Assembly (NCBI RefSeq): GCF_029873255.1
Contig: NZ_CP123622.1
Location: forward strand, 2,889,001 to 2,953,000
DNA: 64,000 nucleotides
Reading direction: 5' to 3'
Source: Pigmentibacter sp. JX0631
GTDB taxonomy: Bacteria; Bdellovibrionota_B; Oligoflexia; Silvanigrellales; Silvanigrellaceae
The notes under the pieces: generated by a model
Told to the model about the DNA's origin: nothing
Databases searched by the model: none
What the model saw: the letters and a program-made list of their open reading frames with translations, nothing else
In this document: one piece after another, positions 43,404 to 53,039 of the stretch
Position numbering within the stretch: the stretch's first letter is position 1
Layout: the number at the start of each line of letters is the position of its first letter
Made by a program: the position numbers and the translations under genes

Positions 43404-46277
43404 TTACTTACTAATTTTTTTATTTCTACTTAAACCAAAAAGAATTAAATTAACTAAATCATCAGTAGGCATTGGTAACAAATGCATAGAAAATTTTAGT
43501 CTATTGATATATCGTCTTAAACTCCAAAGTAAACCTTCAAGTAACAAAGTTTTCATTCGAAAAAAACTGCTATATGCCATATTAGCTAATAATACATCAC
43601 CAAATTTATTTTTTTGAGAAACTAAATAACTTTGTTTTGAACTTTCTTTCCAAGATTCAACTCGCATTAAAAAGCGCCAAATAATTTTTGAACTTAATGG
43701 TAATCCTGCAAAAGATGATTCCCAAATATTTGCAAAGCGAAGTGAATACAATTTTCTAGCAGCAATTTGTACTTCACCAATTAATTGAGTTTCATCAATT
43801 GTTCTAAGGTAACTGTACTTGCTCCAAGATTCGACAATTTTCCAGTAATCATCTAATGAATTTCTTCTAAGTTGTTCTAAACATTCTATAGTACAGAAGC
43901 TTCTGGCAATACTTGCAAGTTTAACAAATTCTTGTCTTTCTTTCAGCCATTTTTTAGTTGGAGTTTCTATGACATATCGAACTGTAGCAGGTCTGACTTT
44001 ATCAACAATTTCAATATAAAGATCACTTGTAATTAATAAAGTTTGTCCATCTTGACTCATTTTTAAATTAGGATGATCTTCAGGAGATACCCTGCGAAAA
44101 TGAATATTACAAACATTTGCTTTAGAGAGATCTCTTACATAGGAATTTAACGTTTCTAAATCTCTTTCATCAAGCACTGGTCCTATATCAAATTCAGGTA
44201 ATTGGCGAGTAAATTCAAAAAGAGTTGATAAAATAACTTTAGAAACTCTTAAAATTCCTACATCCCAAACTGTTCCTATTAATTCTTTTAAAGTAAATTG
44301 ATTTCTGAGAATTAAGCCAAAATTATTTCTTACTGAGATAGATGATGTTGTTAATGCTATTTGGCTCAATCCTCTCAAAGCTGCTTGAACTTGAACTTTT
44401 AAATCAATTTGGTTTTCACTTAATGTTTTAATAAATTCGCCAACAAATCTTGTTAAGCTTGCACTTCCCATTGATAAATTTAAAAATTTACTTAAATCTT
44501 CTATAATAGCATTTGAATGTAAAGTTTCTGGAAATTCAACCAAATGATGAAGTGTTTTATAAACTCCTTCAGCATCTCTTAACAGTAATCTATAGATTAA
44601 ATGTTTAAATTCTTGTCTTGTCTTAAGATCCCATAAAAAGCAAGGATTTAAATCAATCATAGATGTTTGATTTGTAATATCATCAAATAAAATGTTACCT
44701 GGATGTGGGTCTGCCCAGACTACTCCTTTTGTAAATACAAGATCAATATATGATGTTGCAATATGATCTGCTATTTCTCTACGTTCAAGATACTTTGCTT
44801 GAACAATTTTTGTAATTTTTATACCAGGCATTTTTTCCATAAAGACAACGGTTTGGGTAGATAAAAAATATCTTGGTACTTTAATAAAATCAATACTTTC
44901 TAAAGCATTGCGTACTTTTTCTGCATTTTGCTCTTCTTTTGTAAAATCAAGTTCTTCTTGACTTTGTTTATGATAATTAAGAACAGATCTGCGCAAGGTA
45001 GAAACAATTCCAAGCAGCTCAGAAGCTGTATCGGTATCTATAGAACCATCTGTTAAAATCAATTTATTTGCTTCATCTGTTAATTTTAATATATGTTCAC
45101 ATTGAGTAGCGAATATTTCTTTTAAATTTGGCCTTTGAATTTTAATTAATACATTTTCAACATTGAATTTCTCTTTTCCTAGGGGTGTTAATTGAAATAA
45201 ATAAAGAGCTCCCACGCTTGCGCTTGCAAAATGTTTAATTGGGATTTGCGGAATTTGGAGATATGGTTTCCATTCTAGATATAAGGGTTGATTTAATGTT
45301 TCTATTAAAAATTCCCAAGATTTTTCTATACTGGGAAAAATTCCTCCTGCTTCATCTTGTGTTGTTCTAAGTTCTCTTGCTAAACTTGGTGGACAAAGTT
45401 CAGAAATAACTTGTGATATTTTTACGTAAAGACCACCCATTTCTTGAATTGCAATTGCTATTACTCTTCCATTTGAAAATTCATTATGCGGTGTACATGC
45501 AATAGATAAAATTGCATTTATGCAACTTTCTCCTGGAATAGCTTCAATAGCTCCTCCTAAAATAGGAGCTAAAACTTTTCCTCTTGGATCAGTAGAAAGA
45601 GTTTTCTTTAATAAAGGTAACACTTTTTCTTTATAGACAGAATCTAATATTTCTTCTGCTAAAATATATATTTCTTTTCGCTCTTCTTTTTTTAATTGAA
45701 AAAGTGCGTTAAAGAAAGTTTCTTTTAAGTTTGGAAATCGTTCAGCAGCCTGAGTTGACAGTGCTGGAATAATTTCAACAATCCCAGCAATTCTTTCTCC
45801 TAAAGGCCCAAATGCAGCTTTTAATATTTGGGGTTGATTAAATAATGCTATCAATTGTGGATTTTTTTCAATTGTCAAACAAACCATTTCTATAAAAGGT
45901 GCTAAAAGTTCTTGCGTAACATCTGTATCTGTCAATATTTCTGTTGATAATTCGCCAATATTTTCTTGTAGAGCTTTTATTGACTTTTCGATTTGAGTAA
46001 GCAATGAATCACTTTGAGGAAAGAGAGCTTTAGTAATTCCTTTTATTAAACTAAAACGTCCATATTGAGTTTTAGATGAAGATATTGGAGTTACGGCAAT
46101 TTCAGCAAATACAAATGAAAGAAATTTTGAAATTACTACAGATTTATTTCTTATTTTTTGAGTTAACGGAATGACCCAACGATAATCTAAAGAAGCTACT
46201 TTTTCTAAGCTTTCTTTATAATTATTTTTTTTGTGTTCAATATTTTGTTTTTTCTTTTTGTTTTTTCCAAATTGCAT
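43404..46277 (-). CDS. Very large ABC1/UbiB-like atypical kinase protein
   Basis: The protein is 957 residues; typical UbiB/ABC1 proteins have about 550. The ABC1 kinase core spans about 280-570: a KxGQ-like stretch VKISQVISELCPPSLARELR, the nucleotide-binding Lys in VLIKIQRPNLKEIF (about 378), VVFMEKMPGIKI, VWADPHPGNILFDD (about 520) and MIDLNPCF in place of the IDFG metal motif. An N-terminal helical region of about 280 residues and a C-terminal 390-residue extension have no recognisable domain. ABC1 proteins influence quinone or lipid metabolism through ATPase-like activity. The Asp of the DFG motif is kept but the Gly is lost. It is a single gene, convergent with the phosphoesterase gene. 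Confidence 0.75.
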   Translation of the reverse strand: MQFGKNKKKKQNIEHKKNNYKESLEKVASLDYRWVIPLTQKIRNKSVVISKFLSFVFAEIAVTPISSSKTQYGRFSLIKGITKALFPQSDSLLTQIEKSIKALQENIGELSTEILTDTDVTQELLAPFIEMVCLTIEKNPQLIALFNQPQILKAAFGPLGERIAGIVEIIPALSTQAAERFPNLKETFFNALFQLKKEERKEIYILAEEILDSVYKEKVLPLLKKTLSTDPRGKVLAPILGGAIEAIPGESCINAILSIACTPHNEFSNGRVIAIAIQEMGGLYVKISQVISELCPPSLARELRTTQDEAGGIFPSIEKSWEFLIETLNQPLYLEWKPYLQIPQIPIKHFASASVGALYLFQLTPLGKEKFNVENVLIKIQRPNLKEIFATQCEHILKLTDEANKLILTDGSIDTDTASELLGIVSTLRRSVLNYHKQSQEELDFTKEEQNAEKVRNALESIDFIKVPRYFLSTQTVVFMEKMPGIKITKIVQAKYLERREIADHIATSYIDLVFTKGVVWADPHPGNILFDDITNQTSMIDLNPCFLWDLKTRQEFKHLIYRLLLRDAEGVYKTLHHLVEFPETLHSNAIIEDLSKFLNLSMGSASLTRFVGEFIKTLSENQIDLKVQVQAALRGLSQIALTTSSISVRNNFGLILRNQFTLKELIGTVWDVGILRVSKVILSTLFEFTRQLPEFDIGPVLDERDLETLNSYVRDLSKANVCNIHFRRVSPEDHPNLKMSQDGQTLLITSDLYIEIVDKVRPATVRYVIETPTKKWLKERQEFVKLASIARSFCTIECLEQLRRNSLDDYWKIVESWSKYSYLRTIDETQLIGEVQIAARKLYSLRFANIWESSFAGLPLSSKIIWRFLMRVESWKESSKQSYLVSQKNKFGDVLLANMAYSSFFRMKTLLLEGLLWSLRRYINRLKFSMHLLPMPTDDLVNLILFGLSRNKKISK

Positions 46278-46426
46278 TTATCTGAATCCTTTATTAGGGA
46301 TATGGCTGTGCTAGTCAGTCATACCTCTTCAATAGAATTGTTGACATCATTTAAGCATTTTGCGACCCCTGTGTCAGATAAATTTTGGAGGCTGAATTTT
46401 CACTGCCAACCAAAGGAAGGAATGAA

Positions 46427-47674
46427 ATGTTTGCAAAAGTTCTAGGCGCTCAAATACGGAATGAATTCCCAATTTTTAAAAATAACGAAAAAAAAGTGAA
46501 TGGACAAATTTTACCTTTTGTTTATCTTGATTCCGCTGTTTCTAGTCAAAAACCAACGGCCGTTATTCAAGCTATGGTTCGGCATATGGAGTCTGATTAC
46601 GGTTCGGTTCACAGGGGAGCATATGGTGTTTCGATACGTTCTTCTCAGCAATTTGAGGAAACACGAAGCATTGTTGCGTCTTTTCTTGGTTCTACAGTCC
46701 GGGCTGAACAAATCGTTTTTACTAAGAGTACAACAGAAAGTTTAAATATTCTTGCAAATGGAATAGCCGAGGTTTACCTCGATGAGAAAAGTAGAATTGT
46801 CACAACCGCAATTGAACATCATGCAAATTTAATTCCTTGGCAACAGGCCGCATTAAGAAAAGATTGTGAATTAGCTTATATTTCTTTGGAAGGAATAAAT
46901 TCTGAGAAATTAAAATTAAATTTAATTGAAGCAAAAAAATTAATAACAGCAAATACTAAAGTCGTTTCTTTAGCGTATGTGGGAAATGTGCTAGGTCAAA
47001 TCAATCCCATTGAAGAAATTATAGAGTTAGCAAAAAAGGTGGGTGCTTTAGTTGTTCTAGATTGTGCTCAAAGTATGAGCACTCATTCAGAAGATTTATT
47101 TGCACTTGGTGCTGATGCTATCGTATTTAGTCCGCATAAAATATATGGCCCTTCAGGTATTGGTGTTCTTGCAATGAGTGAAAAACTTTTAGCAGAATTG
47201 CCTCCTTTATTGTTTGGCGGAGGAATGATTTCATCAGTTACCTTGGAGGAAAGTTTGTGGACGACAGGTCCTGCGAAATTTGAAGCTGGAACCCCAGCTA
47301 TTACTGAAGCCATAGGTTTAAAATCCGCTATTCTGTGGTTAGAAGAATGTGGAAGAAAAAGAATTCAAGAGCATGCGCAAAATTTAGCACACCAGTTTGC
47401 AGAAGGTCTCCAAAAAATCCCGAATATTGAAATATTTAGCCCTTTAACTGGCAAAGAGACAATTATCCCATTTCGGCATAAAAAAGTGCATGCGCATGAT
47501 CTTGCTACCATTTTAGATTATAGCAATGTTGCAATGCGGGCTGGGCATCACTGTGCTTGGCCTCTTATTCGTAGCTTGGGTGTCGATGCTCTCGTCAGAA
47601 GTAGCTTTGCTGTCTATTCGGATAGCGATGATGTAGAAATAGCCCTTGAAGCTATAAAAAATTCTTATAAATAG
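46427..47674 (+). CDS. sufS: Cysteine desulfurase SufS
   Basis: A PLP-dependent group II cysteine desulfurase that supplies sulfur for Fe-S cluster building. It shows YLDSAVSSQKP, SVHRGAYGVS, EHHANLIPWQ, the PLP Lys in FSPHKIYGPSGIG and the catalytic Cys in RAGHHCAWPL near the C terminus. The frame is open from a TTG at 46385, but the ATG at 46427 (MFAKVLGAQIRNEFPIF) has AGGAAGG six bases upstream and fits the family start (415 residues). It is the first gene of the suf cluster and is followed by sufU after 135 bases. Confidence 0.93.
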   Translation: MFAKVLGAQIRNEFPIFKNNEKKVNGQILPFVYLDSAVSSQKPTAVIQAMVRHMESDYGSVHRGAYGVSIRSSQQFEETRSIVASFLGSTVRAEQIVFTKSTTESLNILANGIAEVYLDEKSRIVTTAIEHHANLIPWQQAALRKDCELAYISLEGINSEKLKLNLIEAKKLITANTKVVSLAYVGNVLGQINPIEEIIELAKKVGALVVLDCAQSMSTHSEDLFALGADAIVFSPHKIYGPSGIGVLAMSEKLLAELPPLLFGGGMISSVTLEESLWTTGPAKFEAGTPAITEAIGLKSAILWLEECGRKRIQEHAQNLAHQFAEGLQKIPNIEIFSPLTGKETIIPFRHKKVHAHDLATILDYSNVAMRAGHHCAWPLIRSLGVDALVRSSFAVYSDSDDVEIALEAIKNSYK

Positions 47675-47809
47675 TGATAGATTTATTGTAAATATTTATA
47701 TTATGTTGATCTAGCGTCGCAATTGTCGATCTTATGTATTTGAAGTGGTATCCCTTAATATAGGTTGTATTTTGACCTAAAGTGATAAGAATTTTGGAGT
47801 TTTGGAAGT

Positions 47810-48379
47810 ATGTCGGAAAACCTGCAATCATCACAGACGATAGAGCTAAATTCATTGTATCAGGAAGTAATCGTTGATCATTCAAAACGTCCTCGTTTTA
47901 AGTCAAAACAATTTCCTTGCCAATTTTGTCAAGAAGGGAAAAACCCTTTGTGTGGTGACATGATAACCGTGTTTTGTAACATTCAGACTAAAGAAAACTC
48001 TTTTCCACTTCTCTCTATTGGATTTGACGGTTCTGGATGCTCCATAAGTCAAGCTAGCGCAAGCATTATGTGTGAAAAACTCCAAAATGTTACTTTATCT
48101 CAGGCACAACAAGCAATTCAATTAGCCGAACAAATATATACTGGAAAAGTAACAGTTAATTCAAACGATCTGGATGAAGATATTGAAGCGTTAAATGGCG
48201 TAAGTAAATTCCCTGTAAGAATAAAATGTGCCGCGTTACCTTGGAAAACTTTGGATCTTCTTCTAAATGATAGCTTTGATGAAAAAGGCATGCCAAAAAG
48301 TGGCTGTGATAAAAACGAAAATTGTGCAAAATCTAATAATAATAAACGCAAATTAAAAATTGTAACAACAGAAGCTTAG
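47810..48379 (+). CDS. sufU: Fe-S assembly scaffold/sulfur-relay protein SufU
   Basis: SufU accepts persulfide sulfur from SufS and, in some systems, carries a zinc ion. LNSLYQEVIVDHSKRPRF (13-30), NPLCGD (C48, D50), GFDGSGCSISQASAS (C77) and FPVRIKCAALPW (C140) are the three Cys sites and Asp of the family. A C-terminal tail of about 35 residues adds a Cys pair (SGCDKNENC). The pairing with sufS and the presence of sufBCD indicate a SufSUBCD system. The 135-base gap upstream could hold its own promoter. Confidence 0.88.
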   Translation: MSENLQSSQTIELNSLYQEVIVDHSKRPRFKSKQFPCQFCQEGKNPLCGDMITVFCNIQTKENSFPLLSIGFDGSGCSISQASASIMCEKLQNVTLSQAQQAIQLAEQIYTGKVTVNSNDLDEDIEALNGVSKFPVRIKCAALPWKTLDLLLNDSFDEKGMPKSGCDKNENCAKSNNNKRKLKIVTTEA

Positions 48380-48407
48380 AATTTGTTATTTTAGGAGATC
48401 GTTCCAA

Positions 48408-49160
48408 ATGTTATCCATCAAAAACTTAAAGGCATCAGTAGGTGAAAAAGAAATTCTTAAAGGAATAAACCTTGATGTTCCAAAAGGCGAAGTACATGTC
48501 ATTATGGGGCCCAACGGAGTAGGTAAATCCACTTTAGCACATGTGCTAATGGGCTCAAAAGCTTATCAATTATCTAATGGTCATATCTATTTAGATTCTG
48601 AAGACATTAGTCAATTAGATACTGCTGAAAGAGCAAAAAAAGGAGTGTTTCTAGCATTTCAATATCCCGTTGCTGTTCCAGGACTTCGCTTGTCTGAATA
48701 TCTCAGAAATTTATATAATATTCGCCATGAGAAACAATTAAGCGTTTCTGAGTTTAGAAAAGTTTTGAAAGATAAACTCCAGCTTTTAGAAATCGACAGA
48801 GTAACTTTACAAAGATATTTAAACGATGGGTTTTCTGGCGGTGAAATGAAGCGTTTTGAAATGCTTCAACTACTATTGCTAGAACCAAAATTAGCTATTC
48901 TTGATGAAATTGATTCTGGTGTGGATGTCGATGCGCAAAAAATTGTAGCTAATTGTATAAATCATGTCGCTAAAGAAACAAAAACTAGTTTTCTTATTGT
49001 TACGCACTATCAGCGCCTTCTAAGTTTTATAAAACCTGATAAAGTACATGTTGTTTTAGACGGGATAATTCATCGTTCTGGTGACATGTCTTTGGTAGAT
49101 GAGTTAGAACGTAACGGATATGATCATATTCGTCAAAATCATCCTACAGTAACTTTATAA
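48408..49160 (+). CDS. sufC: Fe-S cluster assembly ATPase SufC
   Basis: An ABC-type ATPase (250 residues) that works with SufB and SufD in the cytoplasm. It shows Walker A GPNGVGKST, the SufC-specific FLAFQYPVAVPGLRLSEYLR, signature FSGGEMKRFEMLQ and Walker B LAILDEIDSGVD. The DEIDSGVDVDA stretch is diagnostic of SufC. It begins 28 bases after sufU and is followed by sufB after a short gap, so sufCBD form one run. Confidence 0.95.
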   Translation: MLSIKNLKASVGEKEILKGINLDVPKGEVHVIMGPNGVGKSTLAHVLMGSKAYQLSNGHIYLDSEDISQLDTAERAKKGVFLAFQYPVAVPGLRLSEYLRNLYNIRHEKQLSVSEFRKVLKDKLQLLEIDRVTLQRYLNDGFSGGEMKRFEMLQLLLLEPKLAILDEIDSGVDVDAQKIVANCINHVAKETKTSFLIVTHYQRLLSFIKPDKVHVVLDGIIHRSGDMSLVDELERNGYDHIRQNHPTVTL

Positions 49161-49184
49161 GTTTAAAGTTTGCGAGGAATAGTT

Positions 49185-50639
49185 ATGCAGAAGAAAAAAA
49201 CAAACGAACAAGATCCAAATCTAGAAGCAAAATCTCAATTAAATATTCTTGATGATTATAAATACGGATTTCATGTTAAAGAAAATTATGTGTTTAAAGG
49301 AGCAAAATCTGATAAAGGTTTAACAAAAGAAATTGTTACTGAAATTTCTAAGTTCAAAAATGAACCTGAATGGATGCTTGAATTTCGCTTAAATGCTTTA
49401 AATATATTCCATGAAAAGCCTATGCCTACTTGGGGTGATACAAAAGCTTTAAATGAAATTGATTTTACAAATATTCACTATTTTGTCCGTCCTACTGAAA
49501 GAGTTGGAACGAGTTGGGATGAAGTTCCAACAGAAATTAAAGATACTTTTGATCGCTTAGGTATTCCAGAAGCAGAAAGAAAATTTTTAGCAGGAGTTTC
49601 TGCCCAGTTTGAATCTGAAGTGGTTTATCATAGTATGCAAAAACAACTTGAAGAAAAAGGCGTACTCTTTTTTGATATGGATACTGGTCTCAGACTTTAT
49701 CCAGATATTGTGAAAAAATATTTTGGATCAGTTATTCCTTCCCATGATAACAAATTTGCGGCCTTAAATTCTGCAGTTTGGAGTGGTGGAAGTTTTATAT
49801 ATGTTCCTAAAGGCGTTCATGTCGATATCCCTTTGCAAGCTTATTTTAGAATTAATACTGAAAATATGGGACAATTTGAAAGAACTTTAATTATTGCAGA
49901 TGAAGGTTCTTCCGTTCATTATATCGAAGGTTGTACTGCGCCTGTTTACCGTTCTGACTCCTTACATTCAGCTGTTGTCGAATTGATAGCAATGAAAGGT
50001 GCAAAAATTCGCTATACGACAATTCAAAACTGGTCAAAAAATATATTTAATTTAGTTACCAAAAGAGCATACGCTTATGAAGATGCCTTGGTAGAATGGG
50101 TTGATGGAAATATTGGCTCTAAATTAACAATGAAATATCCTGCTGTTTATTTAATGGGGCCTAGAGCTAGAGGTGAAATTTTATCTGTTGCGTTTGGTGG
50201 GAAAGGTATGCACCAAGATGCTGGCGCAAAAATTATCCATGCAGCACCTAATACTACAAGTGTAATTACATCAAAATCTATTTCAAAAGATGGCGGTTGT
50301 ACCACTTACCGTGGGCTTGTAAAAATTCCTAAAGGTATTGTTGGTTGTAAAAGTAAAGTGCAATGCGACGCTTTGTTAATGGATGAGAAATCGTCATCCA
50401 TAACTTATCCAACTATGGAAATTGAAGAGCAAATTGGTACAGAAGTGGGACATGAAGCGAGTGTAAGTCGTGTCAGTGATGACCAAATTTATTACTTAAC
50501 AAGCCGTGGTTTTTCGGAACGCCAAGCAACTTTGATGGTTGTAAATGGATTTATTGAAGCCTTTGTTAAGGAATTACCAATGGAATATGCGGTTGAGTTA
50601 AATCGATTGATTGAAATTGAATTTGAAGGAGTAGGTTAA
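49185..50639 (+). CDS. sufB: Fe-S cluster assembly scaffold SufB
   Basis: The main scaffold of the SufBCD complex (484 residues from the chosen ATG). Conserved blocks: [60 protein letters not shown] (a candidate cluster Cys), [20 protein letters not shown], and [21 protein letters not shown] near the C terminus. The frame is open from a TTG at 49170, but the ATG at 49185 has GAGGA six bases upstream. sufD starts five bases after its stop. Confidence 0.95.
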   Translation: MQKKKTNEQDPNLEAKSQLNILDDYKYGFHVKENYVFKGAKSDKGLTKEIVTEISKFKNEPEWMLEFRLNALNIFHEKPMPTWGDTKALNEIDFTNIHYFVRPTERVGTSWDEVPTEIKDTFDRLGIPEAERKFLAGVSAQFESEVVYHSMQKQLEEKGVLFFDMDTGLRLYPDIVKKYFGSVIPSHDNKFAALNSAVWSGGSFIYVPKGVHVDIPLQAYFRINTENMGQFERTLIIADEGSSVHYIEGCTAPVYRSDSLHSAVVELIAMKGAKIRYTTIQNWSKNIFNLVTKRAYAYEDALVEWVDGNIGSKLTMKYPAVYLMGPRARGEILSVAFGGKGMHQDAGAKIIHAAPNTTSVITSKSISKDGGCTTYRGLVKIPKGIVGCKSKVQCDALLMDEKSSSITYPTMEIEEQIGTEVGHEASVSRVSDDQIYYLTSRGFSERQATLMVVNGFIEAFVKELPMEYAVELNRLIEIEFEGVG

Positions 50640-50644
50640 ATATT

Positions 50645-51940
50645 ATGACATTGGATTATTTTGATGGAAAAAAATTATCTTTGTGTCCAACTTACCCTGA
50701 AGAAAGTTGGCGAAAAACAAATCCTGAAATTTTCTTTTTACCAGAAAATGAAGTAATTAATTTCGAAGGAAATAATACCTTAGAAAACTTACAGAATCAT
50801 TTTCTTCCTTGGAAGGTTGCATTTCGTAGTGAGAATCTATTATCTGATAAAATTAATGATTTAACTGAATTTCTCGGAAGTAGTAGTATAGAAATAATTA
50901 AAAATGAATTGGCTAGAATTATATTTGTTGAAGTATTTCATGGCCGTGTAGATATTTCTGCTTCAAATTCATTAAAATCAAGTGTTGAATATTCTTCAAA
51001 ACCTTCAGAAATTGAATCAATTGCTCCCAATAGTGATATTGGTTTTGCTTTAGCTAGTCGTCTGAAAGCATCTTCTCCGCATGAATTTTGTATCTCTATT
51101 AATAATAGTAATAATAATGAAGTTCCTTTAATAATTGTGAAAAATAATACTTCACCTGATTTTTCTCAATCTTATTCTGCTATGAAAATTGAAATAGAAA
51201 AAGGGAGTAGAGCCGATTTATTATTAATAGATGGTCGTGCACCGTTTAATTATCATAGACATTCTATTGTAATTCATGAGAAAAGTGTATTAAATCAATT
51301 TTGGCTTCAATACTCTAGCAACGAAATGAATAAATCTGTTTCATTATATGAACGTTCAGTTAAGTTATCAGCTAATGCTACATTTAATGATGCACAGTTA
51401 TTTTTACCTGAAGGAAACTCTAGAGTAACATCTAATGTAATATTTCAAGGTGAAAAAGGTCAAGCAAATTCTGGTGGAGCTGTTGTTTCGCTCAAAGGAA
51501 AATTTGATTATGAACCAATCCAACATCATAAAAAACCACAATGTCAGTCTGCTTTAAATCTTAAAATGATTTTAGCGTCTAGAGCTAGAAGTGTATTTCA
51601 AGGTTTAGTGAAGATAGATAAAAATGCTGGTAAAACAAAAGCTTTTCAATTAAATAAAAACCTTTTACTTAGTAAACAAGCTAGAGTTGATGCATCGCCA
51701 AGATTAGAAATTTTACCGAATGATGTGGTTTGTAAGCATGGAAGTGCTACTGGTGAAGTTGATCAAAAACAACTATATTATATGGCTACTAGAGGTTTTT
51801 CTCCTACTGAAGCAAAAAAACTTATCATCCATAGTTTTGCTAGAGAAACTCTAAATAATTTATCTGAAGCTTCTGTATTGTTACCCATTGCAGAAGCAAC
51901 ATTAGAACATGTGCTTGTAAATACCCTTGATAAGGTTTAA
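50645..51940 (+). CDS. sufD: Fe-S cluster assembly protein SufD
   Basis: The partner of SufB in the SufBC2D complex (431 residues). The N-terminal half is poorly conserved; the C-terminal beta-helix shows VVSLKGKFDYEPIQHHKKPQCQS in adjoining blocks, SVFQGLVKIDKNAGKTKAFQ, DASPRLEILPNDVVCKHGS and YYMATRGFSPTEAKKLIIH, all typical of SufD. The conserved His near the cluster site (KHGS) is present. It lies five bases after sufB and five bases before the Rieske gene. Confidence 0.92.
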   Translation: MTLDYFDGKKLSLCPTYPEESWRKTNPEIFFLPENEVINFEGNNTLENLQNHFLPWKVAFRSENLLSDKINDLTEFLGSSSIEIIKNELARIIFVEVFHGRVDISASNSLKSSVEYSSKPSEIESIAPNSDIGFALASRLKASSPHEFCISINNSNNNEVPLIIVKNNTSPDFSQSYSAMKIEIEKGSRADLLLIDGRAPFNYHRHSIVIHEKSVLNQFWLQYSSNEMNKSVSLYERSVKLSANATFNDAQLFLPEGNSRVTSNVIFQGEKGQANSGGAVVSLKGKFDYEPIQHHKKPQCQSALNLKMILASRARSVFQGLVKIDKNAGKTKAFQLNKNLLLSKQARVDASPRLEILPNDVVCKHGSATGEVDQKQLYYMATRGFSPTEAKKLIIHSFARETLNNLSEASVLLPIAEATLEHVLVNTLDKV

Positions 51941-51945
51941 ACGGC

Positions 51946-52284
51946 ATGTCTTATTTTAGAGTTTGTTTACTAAGTGATTTGTCTGATTCAAAACCAAAAA
52001 AATTTGAAATTGATGGAATTGAGTTATTATTTGTAAAGTCTATTTTTCAATTAGATAAAGTTTGGGCTTTTGATAGTAATTGCAATCATGCTGATAAGCC
52101 TTTAGAAAATGGTAGATGGAATGCAGAGAAAGCCGAAATCACATGCCCATTTCATAAAGCTGTTTTTTCAATTAAAGATGGAGGGGAGGTTAAGTCTCCT
52201 CCTGCCTGTGTTCCTTTGTCTGTTTACGAAACAGAAATAAGAGAAGAAAATTCTTCTCAGGTTGTTTTTGTAAAATTAGATTAA
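51946..52284 (+). CDS. Rieske 2Fe-2S protein
   Basis: A small (112-residue) Rieske domain protein with the ligands in SNCNHADKPLENG (C46, H48) and EITCPFHKAVFSIKDGG (C67, H70). It has no membrane anchor or signal. Similar proteins serve as electron carriers for dioxygenases or occur beside suf genes. Its place directly after sufD suggests a role in Fe-S assembly or as an electron carrier for it, but the partner is unknown. It is followed by yajQ after 22 bases. Confidence 0.9.
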   Translation: MSYFRVCLLSDLSDSKPKKFEIDGIELLFVKSIFQLDKVWAFDSNCNHADKPLENGRWNAEKAEITCPFHKAVFSIKDGGEVKSPPACVPLSVYETEIREENSSQVVFVKLD

Positions 52285-52306
52285 TTGTAAATTAAAGGGG
52301 ATTATC

Positions 52307-52804
52307 ATGCCTAGCTTTGACATTGTTTCAGAAGTTAGTATTCAAGAAGTAGATAATGCAGTAAATCAGGCGCAAAAAGAGTTGGCTTCGCGCTACGATT
52401 TTAAAGGCAAAAAATATGAATTGATTTTAGATAAGCAAAAAGCAGAAATGAAATTAACTGCAGATTCAGAATCACACGTAGTTGCAATGGCCGATATAGT
52501 GAATTCAAAGTTACTTAAACGTGGAATTGATTTAGTTTCTTTAGATGTCGAAAAGATAAAACCGGTTGGTGGAATGCAACTATCGCAAAGTATAAAAATA
52601 AAACAGGGTATTGAGACAGATGTTGCTAAAAAAATAACAAAAGCCATAAAAGATGCAAAATTAAAAGTAGATACTCAAATTCAAGATAAACAAATTCGAG
52701 TTTCGGGAAAAAAAATTGATGATTTGCAATTAGTAATTGCAATGTTAAAAGAAAAGCAACAAGAATTTAAAATACCAATGCAGTTTGTAAATATGAAAAA
52801 TTAA
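52307..52804 (+). CDS. YajQ-family nucleotide-binding protein
   Basis: A 165-residue YajQ/DUF520 protein. MPSFDIVSEVSIQEVDNAV, LASRYDFKGKKYEL, LKRGIDLVSLDVEKIKPVGG, and the closing VSGKKIDDLQLVIAMLKEK are diagnostic. It consists of two ferredoxin-like domains. Members bind nucleotides, and some have been reported to bind cyclic di-GMP, so a regulatory role is possible. It is the last gene of the suf run; whether it is functionally linked is unknown. Confidence 0.92.
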   Translation: MPSFDIVSEVSIQEVDNAVNQAQKELASRYDFKGKKYELILDKQKAEMKLTADSESHVVAMADIVNSKLLKRGIDLVSLDVEKIKPVGGMQLSQSIKIKQGIETDVAKKITKAIKDAKLKVDTQIQDKQIRVSGKKIDDLQLVIAMLKEKQQEFKIPMQFVNMKN

Positions 52805-53039
52805 TCTTTTTTGGAAATATTATATCTCCCATTTTGTTATGATAGAGCAAAAAAAAGTATTAATTTATTTTAAATATTCTCTATATTAAAAAAATATTAT
52901 CATATTTAATTTTTTTCTTTTTTTGCTAAAATTAGAATATTGAAAGAGTTGATCCTAAAGAAAAAATAATTGTACATTCATTTTGTTTAATAAAAAAATT
53001 CCTTTAAGATATTTTAAAATAATAAAATAAAGGGGGTTT

